A stretch of DNA of 64,000 nt from Lepas anatifera (taxonomy: Eukaryota; Arthropoda; Thecostraca; Lepadidae). The notes beneath the pieces are model-generated. The model was not told the origin of the DNA and made no database searches. It saw only the letters and a list, made by a program, of their open reading frames with translations. Shown here in pieces: positions 49,022 to 60,689 of this stretch. Each line of letters begins with the position of its first letter. Within the stretch, counting starts at the first letter, position 1. The translations under genes and the position numbers were made by a program. The stretch covers positions 620,001-684,000 of the forward strand of contig JAOTON010001271.1 in assembly GCA_034440635.1 (NCBI GenBank), read 5' to 3'.

Positions 49022-49196
49022 GTATGCAAGCTTGGCTCATAAGATGCAAAATCCACTGTTTAAATGTTTGCATTCAAAATTATGGTTCAGTCACTTTTCG
49101 CGACACAAAACCAACAGAGTCAGAAATACGAGAAGTAGCTTCGCCATCTGCCTCTGCCCAAATGCATCAACCATGTTAAGTCTCAAAAGTTCATAG

Positions 49197-49414
49197 CGCG
49201 TGCTTCAAATAAACAACGAACCGCTCAAAGACAAGAGCAGTTTCAGAAGATTCGTGCTCTTAATGAAGGTTTCGAGTCAATCAATGATAAAACTTTGGCC
49301 ACTAGCGTAGTCACGGTTCAAAAGCAGCGACCAATCTCGGCCACAACTAGTGTTTTCATTACCCCGCCGGGCAATTTGCCTCCAAGTTCCATCAAGACCT
49401 TTATGAGACATGTG
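49197..49414 (+). CDS. Candidate exon 2 of the same gene
   Basis: The frame is open from 49139 through to a strong donor GTG|GTAAGT after 49414. The phase-matched acceptor TTCATAG ends at 49196, making a 175 bp intron with a weak pyrimidine tract. The peptide has a polar basic stretch, RASNKQRTAQRQEQFQKIRA, and LNEGFESIND, which loosely recalls the basic-helix part of bHLH proteins, but no second helix follows. More exons should lie downstream; none was identified before 50790. Confidence 0.3.
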
Positions 49415-50789
49415 GTAAGTTTCTGAACAGCCTGAGTTGACGACGAAGACTTCACCAACTAATGCCGAGTCGCATTCTGCATCTTAACTACAGCGCCCTT
49501 CCATAACTTTTACGAGGCAGAGAATCGGGCTCACCACTGGTAACTTGCAGCGATCTAGGCAATCGTACTCCCTATAAAAAACTTTAGCTTTACGGCAACG
49601 AATAGGACAAAAATGGGCTAGAATGACTTAATTAATGCGAACTCATCAAATATCACAGCACTGTTTTCCATCCTAAAATAGGTTTGCTTCGGGCACTCTC
49701 AGTGGTTCGGAGCAGAATCAGCAGCAATAAATAAATAATCACCATTCGAGAAGCATGATATTCTCATAAAGGCCATGGCCGTGGCGGGCTGCCAGAACTT
49801 TTCGAGAAATTTATATCAAAGACTGACTATGTCATATGTAACCGCATAAGCTGATGAGTTTTCACTGTGAGCGCAATAATCCTCAAGCAGGAAAATAATG
49901 AATATTATCCCGGCACCACCTGGGTTCTTTTCGTACACACCACCACCTGGGGGGTCAGATTAGACCCCGCCATCTCGGGAACGGCATGATATTTGGAAAA
50001 AAATGAAACGGCGCTGGCACCGCCTTACTGTCTTCTACACTAAAGCCTAGTTTGAGCAATCACCGTCGACTGGTGACTTCAGCGGGTCAAATAAGGTCAA
50101 ATTTTACCTTTTTTCTTGGGACCTAGAACAAAACAAAATGCCTCAATGTGTTGTCTTAACCCAAGGAATCGAATCAAGTGCAGCATGGCCTTGTAAGGAC
50201 AAAGTATGACCTTGACCTTAGTCCAAAGTCAAATAATGATATTTCAAGGTCATGTTGCATATCATTCGAATTATTGGGTCAACATCATTACCTACTATGG
50301 TATCAAGTTTATGGCTTATCTTGTTTCAAAAGTTATTGACACGAACAATTCTGAAAACCGCAACCACTGATGACCTTTGGTGGCCTTGTTATTGGTCTGA
50401 CCTCAAAATAAATTACTGCGCGCATATTTTATGATGATGATTGGGGTTTTCGGGCACGTCACCTGCTGAGGCTATATGTGGCGCGCATATTTTAGTTCCA
50501 AGGGCTTTTGATTAATGTTTAGAAGCTTAATATAGCTCTTTCAGAAGCTAAGTTACACCTTAGTTTTGTCAGCCTCATTTTAGAAGAGCAGAATCGCCTT
50601 AATGGGCTTAGAAATAAGGTCATAACTCGTCTACCTAACCGGACCTTATGCCAATTTTTGGCCGTGAGTTGCAAAACTGATCACCCTACAGGTCCACAAA
50701 GCGACGGGCGTCTTATTTAAATCGGATCTGGATCATTTGCGAAAAACCTAGGAGGGTCCGATGGGTCTTCCTCCCCAGCTGGTAACAGG
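49415..50789. other. Unassigned DNA; some AGGTCA-rich sequence at 50090-50420
   Basis: Half-sites such as AGGTCAAATTT and TGACCTTGACCTTA at 50090-50240 suggest a decayed element of the same kind as families A-D, but no terminal repeats were found. The 60-codon frame at 50252 is unsupported. Confidence 0.4.
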
Positions 50790-51149
50790 TTAATACTCAG
50801 TGGCGAGAGGTCTGGCGTCAAAAAGCAGTGGAGGGGGTCCTATAGGGTGCCCCCCCTGAGATCTCGGAAACCAAGACGGTTAGATAAACGCCCGTCGGGG
50901 AGGGAATGGTGATCTACGTTACAGGAAAGCTTCATTGGCATAGGTCAATATCTTCAAAGTCAAACGAGGTCGTAAAGGTCAAATCTGGACCGTGCTGGAG
51001 GCCTATTGGGAAATGCCGCGATTATGCGAAAAAAACCGGGAATACACCAAAAGCGGACTGAGGTCAGAGAGGGAAGGTACCGCACAATGTTCTCCAAAAT
51101 TGTGAGGTCAAGGTAATTCAAGGTCAATGACTTAAGACGAAACACTACG

Positions 51150-51342
51150 GAGAGGCCGCGGTAGTGGACTGGTCAGCCTAGTTAGCTTCCACACAGCCGA
51201 CCCGGGTTCAAGGCCCGGCAACTTCCCTAAACAAGGAGCAAGCTGGCTCCCGAGAAACCCTTCCAACAGGGAAAGAGTTGGCGACGCCATATGACCCTGG
51301 CAGTTGGTGCGTCGATAAGCCCCAAAAATTATTATTATTACA
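51150..51342 (+). repeat. tRNA-derived SINE, family 3, copy 2, with target duplication
   Basis: AAACACTACG at 51140-51149 is repeated exactly at 51343-51352. The head has A-box-like TAGTGGACTGGTC and B box GGGTTCAAGGCC. The body ends GGCAGTTGGTGCGTCGATAA and a TTA-repeat tail (ATTATTATTATTA). Confidence 0.92.
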
Positions 51343-51387
51343 AAACACTACGACATATTCCTTGCACAACATACGTCACACTAAATA

Positions 51388-52875
51388 ATGCAAATGGTCG
51401 ATTGCGATAGGTGGCAGCACCTGCTGTCGTGACCGGTTGTCGGGGTGTGGCGGCTCCGAAACCATATTGGACTTTAATGGTTCAATCACATGCTCGGCTA
51501 CCCACGTCCCCGTGCGCCGTTATTTGTCTGCCACGACTGCTCTATGACCTCGCTATCATGGATTGTTGTGAAATTAAGGGAGCAAATGCCAGTTGTGAAT
51601 GGCAGTGCCTTATGCTGTGACCGGTGCTGATGCGTGGAGGCGGCCGTCGCAACACTGTGAAGCTAACCAAATGGTATAAATGTCCCTCACCGCATTCGGG
51701 GAAACTAGAACTGATCGAAGCGGCGCGATGTCATGCTTGGCCGCCTTTGGATGGTTATCATGCATTTATCATTCCTAGCATTCATGCATTATAATAGTTA
51801 TCACGTGTCAGTTCACTAATGTTCTATTGTGCGCTGCCCTGGCCTGCTGTGACATGTGGCAGCACCTGCTGCCGTTGCCGGCTGTAGGGGGTGGCAGCGC
51901 CGGAAATCCCGACTGTCTTTGCTGGCTCGTCCTTTGATTCATGCCGTGTCACAGTTTTCCGACTGACCCCTGGCAAGGTTTTCCGACTTTGCCCCTGGCG
52001 CCAATGCTGACACAAATAGGAGTGGCACCGTCTTGCTTTATTACTGTGTTTTTACCGAGCCCGCTCCAGCCCAGGTCAAATATTCATTTGAGATGACATC
52101 ATGATGACTGGGGGACGGTGATGCCACTTCCGGTAATCGAAATTCCAGCCATTCGGGCCCGGTGTTGTTACCCAGCTGGCAGCGGCCGAGCAGAACCATC
52201 GATATGGTGCCCCTATGCGGGTTGTATCTAATCAACCATTTGAAAGTGTGCCGAAATGCTCGGTTGTGAACCATCTGAAAGTGTGCCGAAACGCCCAGTC
52301 GTGAATGCTTGAGCCGATGTGAGCCTACTTGCCGCCGTCCGCTGGCCTTTCCTATCTCCAATGTTGGCCGCCTGGCCGCCCCCTCTCCTTATTCGGTCGC
52401 TCCTACATGACTGGGGACGCACTTGCCCGCGTCTCGGCAAGGTCTGCGAATACGTTCAGGAAAACACGAGGGCACGCACGCGAGATTCCGGCATGGTGCA
52501 TGTGCTGTGTAACCGGACTACACTGACTGCTACCACACCACTGACTGCACTGGCCGCAGCCGGCACTGCTTTTTTTCTTTCTTTATTTTTTTACTCAATT
52601 TTTGCCAAATATTTATATACGTTTTTTATTCTAACCTACACTTGCTACACAGGGTGCCATCTCAGTGAGGCAATAGTGCACGGTCCCCGCATCCTACTCC
52701 CCTCGTAAGGGTAGCCAAAATAAGTGCTACTCGCATTCTACCCGGCCTCCTCCTGACACCATAACCAACTGGATTGGGCGTGGGTGTTGGTGTTCGCAAT
52801 GCGGTTACCTCGTTCTTTAGTGACTATATCCTGTATTGTGTGTTACGCTCATGTGTATGCCGGTGTATAATGAAT
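51388..52875. mobile_element. Unclassified ~1.5 kb insertion in family D copy 1
   Basis: Absent from D copy 2. Flanks share AATAA or ATAATG, so the exact ends and duplication are ambiguous. The block holds two ~50 bp relatives (GTGGCAGCACCTGCTG at 51411 and 51855), a two-copy 35 bp tandem (AAAGTGTGCCGAAA, 52240 and 52277), a TATAAAT at 51674 and AATAAA near its end. Those features fit an LTR, but TG...CA ends are not seen. Frames inside (for example 52319-52708) are unrecognised. Confidence 0.45.
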
Positions 52876-53251
52876 AAACGTATGGATCCAATCTGACCAG
52901 AATACTGGGGTCAATGACCTTGACCTATGATCTTTGACTTTGATCTTGACCTTCATGCGGGTTGACATTAACATATAGACTGATTAAATGATGCTATTAC
53001 GTCACCACTCGGTCTTCAGTGCAGGCGAACTGGTACGACCGCGTGATTGCGACTGTCTCAAAGTATTTATACGCCAGACTTTGAAATCCTACAAGTCTAG
53101 AAATGATCGACCAATTTTCATAATTCCTTCGCAAATGGACGCGCTCATACATTCTCTAAAACTTGGCCGAGTAACATTTCCGGCATGTTCTCCGGCCACC
53201 TCTGAAAAACAGGTGGGGGCACTTTAGGACCATCTCCGTTGCGCATGTTAA

Positions 53252-53600
53252 TTATGTTAATTCCAAGTTACATCTCAAATTATGTATCTGTAATAATTCA
53301 GGTTCATTGACCGCTAGTGGAGGTACAGACTTGACAAAGGACAGATTTTACACCACTCTCAGACTTTCATGTACCGAGGTCATTTAGCAGGGATCCAGAG
53401 AGACCCGCTTCTGAACGCTTGTTTCCGTGTGGGAGCACGACATACAAACAGGTGGCCTCCATGCACGACACCCGGTCAGTCTAAAAATGGACCGCCAATA
53501 TCAGACGAACGAAAATACCACCAGAATAGGGTTCCTTCGCCCCAGCTCAGCATCTTGTTTTTTTAACAAAGTGTCGTAGAGCATTCAGAGTTAAGCATGC
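53252..53600. other. Unassigned DNA
   Basis: No further exon of the minus-strand candidate gene was identified here. Confidence 0.45.
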
Positions 53601-53687
53601 GCAACAGAACTAGCTTTATTTAACTAAGTGTTGTAGGGCCTTACAAGCAGTACGCGACAGAAGCCGTTGGGACGGCGCCACACTTAC

Positions 53688-53834
53688 AATGTCCTGACGC
53701 TCCGGCGAGCTCTCGGTGAGGCCCTCGGAGCTGAGGCAGAGCAGGCCGTAGGGTACATCCCTCAGCAGCAGACCCAGCTCCTCCAGTCGGGCGCCGTCCC
53801 CCGTCAGGCTGGTCACCGCGCCCTCCGACGGCCC
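53688..53834 (-). CDS. Candidate internal coding exon, 49 codons, phase 0
   Basis: On the minus strand, acceptor CCTGACCGCCGCAG precedes 53834 and strong donor ATT|GTAAGT follows 53688. The 147 bp between are open and in phase 0 at both ends. The peptide is balanced and protein-like: VTSLTGDGARLEELGLLLRD then VPYGLLCLSSEGLTESSPER. Codons favour G/C at the third position. The upstream intron holds the 31 bp minisatellite. I do not recognise the family; a conserved internal exon of a cytosolic protein is likely. Confidence 0.55.
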
Positions 53835-53894
53835 CTGCGGCGGTCAGGCACGCCATCAGACCCACCTCAGCGAGCCGGGACGTACGATAGCGGC

Positions 53895-54880
53895 AGCTAC
53901 TACAGCAAACCGCCGCATCACACTGCAGCAGCATAGCAGACCACCACATCACACTGCAGCTGCTACAGCAGACCGCCGCATCACACTGCAGCAGCACATC
54001 AGACCACCGCATTACACCACCGCATCACATCAGACCGCCACATTATACCACCGCAGCACACCAGACCACTGCATTACACCACGGTAGCACATCAGACCAC
54101 CACATCACACCACCGCAGCACATCAGACCACCACATCACACCACGGCAGCACAGCAGACCGCCACATCACACCACCGCAGCACATCAGACTGCCCATCAC
54201 ACCACCGCAACACATCAGACCGCCACATCACACCACGGCAGCACAGTAGACCGCCACATCACGCTGCAGCAGCACAGCAGACCGTCACATCACACCGCAG
54301 CAGCACAGTAGACCGTCACATCACACTGCAGCAGCAGAGCAGATCGTGACATCACACCGCAGCGGCACAGTAGACCGCCACATCACGCTGCAGCAGACAG
54401 CAGACCGCCACATCACACTGCAGCAGCACAGCAGATCGTCACATCACACCGCAGCAGCACAGCAGACCGTCACATCATACCACAGCAGCACAGCAGACCG
54501 TCACATCACACCGCAGCAGCACAGTAGACCGTCACATCATACTGCAGCAGCACAGCAGACCGCCACATCACATCATGATAGCACATCAGATCGCCACATC
54601 ACACCACGGCAGCACAGCAGAACGCCACATCACACCGCAGTTGCTACAGCAGACCGCCACATCACACCACGGCAGCAAAGCAGACCATCGCATCTCACCG
54701 CAGCAGCACAGTAGACCATCACATCATACTGCAGCAGCACAGCAGAACGCCGCATCACACCACGGCAGCACAGCAGACCACCGCATCACACTGCGGCAGC
54801 ACAGCAGAACGCCACATCACACCACGGCAGCACAGCAGACCGCCACATCACGCCACGACAGCACAGCAGACCGGGCCGAC
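53895..54880 (+). repeat. ~31 bp minisatellite, about 32 copies
   Basis: The unit is close to AGCACAGCAGACCGTCACAT followed by CACACCGCAGC. As 31 is not a multiple of three, each frame reads a 31-residue peptide period, giving long H-T-A-Q-S-rich frames (54346-54714, 54575-55051) that I regard as repeat products. It sits just upstream, on the minus strand, of the 53688-53834 exon. Confidence 0.95.
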
Positions 54881-55180
54881 GGCATCAGATCCGCAGGATC
54901 AGACCAGCAGCCGCAGAATACCAAAGCACAGCATTCTAGACTAGCGTCTGCCTGGGCACCACATTTCAGCACCAAAAACTATGAAGTAATCGTCTGGCTT
55001 TTACAAATCTGGTTAACTGGTGGAAGAGGTAAAAAAATGGAGGCAAGTTGAGAGCTGTACGCAAGAGGGCATAAAAATCTCGACTTTTGAAATCGGCTAC
55101 GCTTGCAATTATATGTTCTTGTCTTGGACCTAGGAAGTTTAAATATGAAATAGTTTAGAATTTGAAGGACTATTGGTGCC

Positions 55181-55520
55181 ACATAGCCGCCAGTTTCTAA
55201 TTTTACAACTTTTGGATTTACTGCAGTAACAACTTCCTTTTGGAATTTTGTCTAGTCTTAATCACTCACTGTTGTCCTGTCCCAAAAACACCCGCATGCC
55301 GATTTTTACATCACTCTCGGACGTCACCTAGCGGCCGAAATTGCCAGTTTTTACCGTTGCTGGCGAGTTTCTTGGAAACATTGACACTTTTGGATCGGGA
55401 CTCAGCCGTATCCAAATTATGTTGCATTTATCCCACGGCACCAGCAAAGACAATGTATGCATTTTGGACACTTTCAAGAAGAGCCACCTAGCGGGCAAAG
55501 TTTCAAGTTTTGGTCACCAC
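55181..55520 (+). repeat. Three diverged ~150 bp repeats with CACCTAGCGG core
   Basis: Related phrases occur at 55181 (CCACATAGCCGCCAGTTTC), 55322 (TCACCTAGCGGCCGAAATTG) and 55484 (CCACCTAGCGGGCAAAGTTT), each followed by a CAAxTTTTGG-like block. This looks like an old tandem or dispersed repeat. Confidence 0.5.
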
Positions 55521-55659
55521 TGGAGGGATATGAGATTGATCGTAGAACCACCTTCGTTTGTAATTAGACTGACTTGTAAATACATGCCGTAGTGTTGGTC
55601 AACAAGTGTTCACAAATTAATTGTGCATTTTGAGAAATACCTAGGGTTTTCATCCGGCG

Positions 55660-57330
55660 AGAACGTACACCTCGCTGCAATTGAATCTGTACACACTAGG
55701 CTCGACCAGTTTTCAGCTAATTGCTAGCAAACTAAGGCTTACCTGGGCGTGATTCAACCACTGGAGTGTGCGTTTTAGCCGCAGGTATTTATTAAATACC
55801 CATGCACACTTGGTAACTTCATAATGAAGATACTATTTACCAAAAAAAAACGTTTTCGGCCGCTTCCCAGCGGGGCAGGCCTTCACTGGACTTCACAACG
55901 CCTCTGAAATACGACCCTCCTCTGCGCCGAGCACGGTCACGTGACTACTATTTTTACGCATGGCTGTGCACCCGGCACAATAACGCAGCCGTAGTAAATT
56001 CTACGTGCTGCACACTTCAAGGTCAATGCTTGAACCGAGCGGGTCGGGCTACGGTCAGGTGTGAACTAGCCTGGGGTAGGGGAATTACAGACGCGTTGGT
56101 AACAGCTTGGTAGAGCGTGTGTAGGACTGATCGAAACTCCGAGGCTGACGCCAGCCTGTCGGGGCGCTTGGGCGGAGCGGCGAGTTGGCAACAAGGTTGT
56201 GACATTGTCTCGTCAGTAGAAGAGCCGGGTTTGAAACCATGCGACTCCGATATTTAAAGAATGGGGTGGAAATGTTTGAACAACTTGAAAATTGTAACGG
56301 GTTAGCTGTCTAAGACAACAGAACACGAGGCACCATTCCCTCCCCCAACGTGCTGTCAACGTGACGGGAAAACCCTTACAGGAGTACGAAAACAACACGG
56401 TGGAGTAACTAAATATTCAAGTGTGTTCCATGTATAATGTATTTTTCGTCGAATTGTCATTATCATTTCATTTAATCATGAATACGGTCAACGGATGGCT
56501 AATACCCATCAACCCGTATAAGAGTCCTTATAGACTTATCGCTGGCACCGTGTCCTGAAGATAAATCATTCAAGTTCCCTAATTTTCTTAACAACACATA
56601 TGGTTTCCGCTCAAATGACAACGCGGAGCAGCAGTATCCGTGAGTTTTCGTGCAACGTTTACAAAATGCAAAAATGGATAAATCTGGGGAAAAGCCAAAC
56701 AGGTTAATGTGGTAGTTTGATTGGATAGTATCAGTCACGTCGACGGTTTACTCGTGGAACGAATTATTTTCCAAGCGATAATATACTGCGATGTAGCGCA
56801 ACCCAACGAGATTATGCGAATGGTTTTCTATTGAACTGTAAATTGTGGTAAATTAAAAAAGCAGAGAATGTGAAACTTTTTGTATAATTTCGAAATGAGG
56901 CATTCAACCGTACTGCTAAAAGAACAGGTGAACTACACTATACTGAAACACCAGCACTTTGATTGCCAAAAAGCACACCTTAATTGCACATTCCGCAAAA
57001 CACACCAACTTGCACTCACAACATAAGTCGATTTAGGATACAGAGCTTATGATTCTCCAAAAGAATAACAGCTGCCAAATTTGAGAATACTGAGAGCCAT
57101 CATATCAAAAGGAGGCAAGGTTTAGGTTTGCTTAACAACACAAAACTGGCCGAATACACAAAGTTTCAGATTTAAAGATATCTGATGCAAACGTATTTCG
57201 GTTTTATTTCTACCTTTCATTAGCGGTGTCTTTAAACCCATAAAATGCACAATTGTGATGAACAGAAACGCATAAGGTGACGGGTGCCATCATATTGAAA
57301 AAAACGGTTCATTTTAACAAGTTTTTTGCT
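55660..57330 (+). repeat. Left arm of a large inverted duplication
   Basis: Blocks here reappear reversed at 60690-63700: 55660-55960 with 63090-63700; 56090-56480 with about 61090-61420; 56480-56860 with 60690-61080; 56860-57330 with 61588-62150. The repeated unit has no long ORF. It includes a worn tRNA-like B box (GGGTTTGAAACC near 56228; GGTTCGAATCC in the other arm). Confidence 0.8.
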
Positions 57331-57334
57331 TTAA

Positions 57335-58239
57335 CACGCGCAGGGGAGAGGGGCCTAGCGTCAACGTGGAGTGAAGCATTAGAGGGGGTCGTAAAGTGCC
57401 CCCCTCCTGAGATTCCAGAAACCAAGAGGGTTAGAAAACATCCGTCAAGGGGTGTGTGGAGGTGGAGGAGGTGATGGTGATTTACGCTATGGTAAAGTTT
57501 GATTGACCTAGGTCTATATCTTCAAGATCAAACGACGTCGTAAAGGTCAAATCCGGGCCTTGCTGGGGATCTATTGGGAAATGCTGTGATAATGCGGAAA
57601 AAGCCGGGAATACACCAAAAGCGGACTAAGGTCTTAAAGGGAAGGTCCCTCACAATGTTCTCTGAAATAATGAGGTCGATGGTCTAGGACGTAACAATAT
57701 GACATATTCCCAATAATATACAATATAACTGGCACTATAACAGCATCTGGGCAGAAATTTAAGGCTTGAACTTGAAAAAAGACCTTTGACCCCTGTGACC
57801 TTGACGTTGACATTGAGTAGCCTTAACAATGCAGTTGTAGCATAATATACGTCATACTGAATAAGGTAATCTGACCAGAATACTGGGGTCAATGACATTA
57901 ACCTGTAACATTTAAACTTGACTTAGCCTTCATTTGGGTTGACCTCGACAACCTTCTTTTGGATTGATCTGATTATATGAAGTTATGACGTCACCACTCA
58001 GTCTACAGTTCAGGCAAGCTGATGCGACCACGTGATTGCGATGGTCTCAGAATATAGGTCTGACTTTGAAAGCCTATAAGTAAAAAAATTACAGACTGAT
58101 TTTCAAAATTATTGCCAATTGATGCGCTTATAAACCCTCTCCAATGTGGCAACGTAGCGATTTCCGGCGGAGAATGGCTCTCCAGCCACCTCAGAAAAAT
58201 AGGTGGAGGGGCACGTAAAAACCCCCTTCACTGCGCGTG
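57335..58239 (+). mobile_element. TTAA-flanked element, family D, copy 2 (complete)
   Basis: TTAA at 57331-57334 and 58240-58243. Ends are CACGCGCAGGGGAGAGG and CCCCTTCACTGCGCGTG. The CACGCGCA start is shared with family A, so A and D are related. It contains TGACCT/AGGTCA half-sites and no recognised gene. Confidence 0.88.
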
Positions 58240-58243
58240 TTAA

Positions 58244-58909
58244 GGGTTGGAAGCTCCACCTGTGACGGACCTCTGACTCGTCTACAAGTGACACATGAAG
58301 GCTTTCGCATAGGAGAGGGGAAAGCAAAGCCCCAGAGGGCACCTGTATGCCACATAGCCTACGTAGGGGTTCCGTTCGAGAATTATGAAGGGGTCTTCTG
58401 ACACCCATCTTGGAATATATGGAGTGGGTATCTCAAGATCTCATCTGGAAGTAGCAGCTCCAGGAGTTACGAGCAGGAGGTATAAAATGCTGTAGGCTCT
58501 GCCCAGTAAAAAAGATAATGTGATCTGGAATCTGTGACAACGCATAGCTCAGTCGTGTCATCTTCTGAAGTTAGCTGAAGTGCGTTGAAATAACTCTATT
58601 GTATTTTTCAGGCATTTGCCCTCTATACAGGGCGCATTCAGCGCCAATAGGTTCTGAGAGAATAGAGAGGATTAGAGCACAACGAAGTGATAAATTGACT
58701 TTTGTCCTGGAAATCTTTTCCTTGGTGTCTGTAATTACGTGTGGCAGGGGCTGATCAAGGGAGGGGGCGATGCCCGCCCCCTCGGGCCAACCTTAAGCAT
58801 TGAAAGAAACGCCTGCCGCTGGGCTGCGCCCCCGCAGGGAGGGTGGGGGCGTCGGCTGGGCAGTAGCCGGGCCCTGCAAGTTGCCTTCCAAATGGCCCCG
58901 AATGTGGGT
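58244..58909. other. Unassigned DNA
   Basis: No exon recognised; a GC-rich patch at 58740-58880 grades into the satellite. Confidence 0.4.
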
Positions 58910-60000
58910 CTAGGAGACTCTTAGAATGTATCTAAGGGCCCTGAAATTGATTTGGGGTCCTGAAGAGTTGTCTTCTGGGATCCCCGAGGTTTGCGATAAT
59001 GCCCCCTCCCCAATGTCGGTTTCTGGGCCTCCAGTTTTGGTCTCAGAGACCTAGAGTTGCCTCGAGGCCCCTAAATAGGTGTTCTCGAAGTCCTCAAGAA
59101 TTTAGCTGCTTTGGCCCCCAGAACTGTTCTCGGCCCGCCTGGAGGTCCCACGAGCCCGACGACCGGACCCGCAACATTGTCTCGGGGGCCCACTGCTGCC
59201 CAAGCCGCGCATCTATTCTCAGCAGTTGTAGGTCCCATTATTCCAACCGAGTCCTTTGGCTGCAGCCGGGCCCCTGTGGCTCACCCAGGCCTCCTGTGGC
59301 TATCAGGCCCCTGAATTGTTCAAGCCCCTAAATTGCTTCTGGCCCCCTTGCTCCACTTGGAACTCTCTGTCGGGACTGGGCCTATCAGATACGGGCCCAT
59401 CGCTGCCGAAGGCAGGCCCGTATTCTCAGCAGTCCTAGTTAGAATTTCCTGTATTCCACGGGCCTCGCTCAGGCGGGCTCCCTGGGTTACCGGAACTTTC
59501 TGTGGCTATCTGCCCCATGAAATTTTCGGGCCTCTTGCAGCCACTTGGAACCTCTGTATCACGACCAGGCCCTAGAGCTATTCAGGGCCCACTTCTGCCG
59601 AAGCCGGGTGTATATTCTCGGCAGTTGCACCATATTCCCCAGTATTCCACCCAAACCCTCTATGACTGTAGCCGGACCTCCTGCGGTTCAACCGGGCCCC
59701 TCTAACTATCCGGGCCCCCTGGAATACCTTCGGGCCTCTTTTAGTCCACTTGTAATCGCTTTGTCCGCACCGGGCTCCTCACAATTACCCCGGGCCCACT
59801 GCTGCAAGCCGGGTCCCCATTCTCAGCAGTTGCAGAAAATTCCCTTGCAATCTATCCGAGCACTCTGTGGCCCCAGCCAGGCTCTCTGCTGTTCACCCGG
59901 GCTTCCTATGGCTATCCGGCCCCCTGAAATGCTTCCGGGCCCCTGTGGTCTACTTTTAACCTCTGTATCCACGACCGGGCCCCTCACGATAATGTCTGAC
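58910..60000 (+). repeat. ~200 bp GGGCCC-rich satellite, about four clear units
   Basis: Recurring landmarks TATTCTCAGCAGT and CCACTGCTGCC/CGCTGCCGAAG start near 59190, 59400, 59590 and 59790, with more diverged sequence from 58910. Units also share GGGCCCCT, TGTGGCTATC and CCACTTGGAACCTCT. The long plus frames across it (for example 59545-60009) are repeat products. Confidence 0.88.
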
Positions 60001-60689
60001 ATACTGTAGCAAAAGTCAGTCTCTACTAGGAACAAATGTCACACCATGCCTAATGTTCGGACCTGCCCCACTGCGTAGATTCGGGTTCGGGGGAGATGTT
60101 TCAACAGCGGAACATTTGCTTTGTCGGTAAAATGAGATTTCCTGTATGTTTCAGAACCTAATAAAGACATCACATGTAAGGTTTGGCTTTAAAACACCAG
60201 TTCATGGCTTTAAAACAGCATGCGAAATCGTAAAAACGAGAGTTTGATATCTACCCTGGACTTGAAATCAGTAACGGTAGAACGTCTGAATTTAAGGGGA
60301 GGGGGAGATGCCACCATGAACTTTTAAGCCCATTTATTGCCAGTCAACGCCATAGGATTGGTACTAAAATTTCGTATTGCAGGGGGCCGGGGTCACCATG
60401 CCCCGTTGCTCCCCCTCCAGTTCCGCCACCAGTACTTAAAATCAAACCCGAAAGCAGTCTGGAGATAACTGATTGCCATCATGGCAAATATTTCCCATAA
60501 GAGCCCGCATAAAATATATTCGATGGTCTTGGAAAAGCTACGGTGCCCGAACCATCATGCCTTCCCACCATACCCACCCTTACCTAAGTTTCTGTCTCAG
60601 GAAAATATTCCATAAGACTCTCAGCCTGAAAACAAAGCTGTAAACCAAAATAAATATTTTTTACACGTCGTGTAACGTGGATGTTCATT
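60001..60689. other. Unassigned DNA
   Basis: G-rich and C-rich tracts at 60300 and 60405, otherwise nothing recognised. Confidence 0.45.

Larger units (their letters stand above)
50794..53247 (+). mobile_element. TTAA-flanked element, family D, copy 1, with two nested insertions
   Basis: TTAA at 50790-50793 and 53248-53251. The left end reads CAGTGGCGAGAGG and the right CGTTGCGCATG, both decayed relative to copy 2. Against copy 2 (905 bp) it has two extra blocks, a SINE at 51150-51342 and about 1.5 kb at 51388-52875. AGGTCA/TGACCT half-sites flank the insertions. Confidence 0.72.

Noticed and set aside
49197..49300. bHLH transcription factor
   Set aside because: A basic stretch and LNEGF resemble helix 1, but loop and helix 2 residues are absent, so I do not name it.
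54346..55051. Long H/T/Q-rich plus-strand frames
   Set aside because: They are products of the 31 bp minisatellite; the 31-residue period follows from the repeat length.
58999..60009. Several 60-154 codon P/G-rich frames
   Set aside because: They run across the ~200 bp satellite in different frames and repeat its units.
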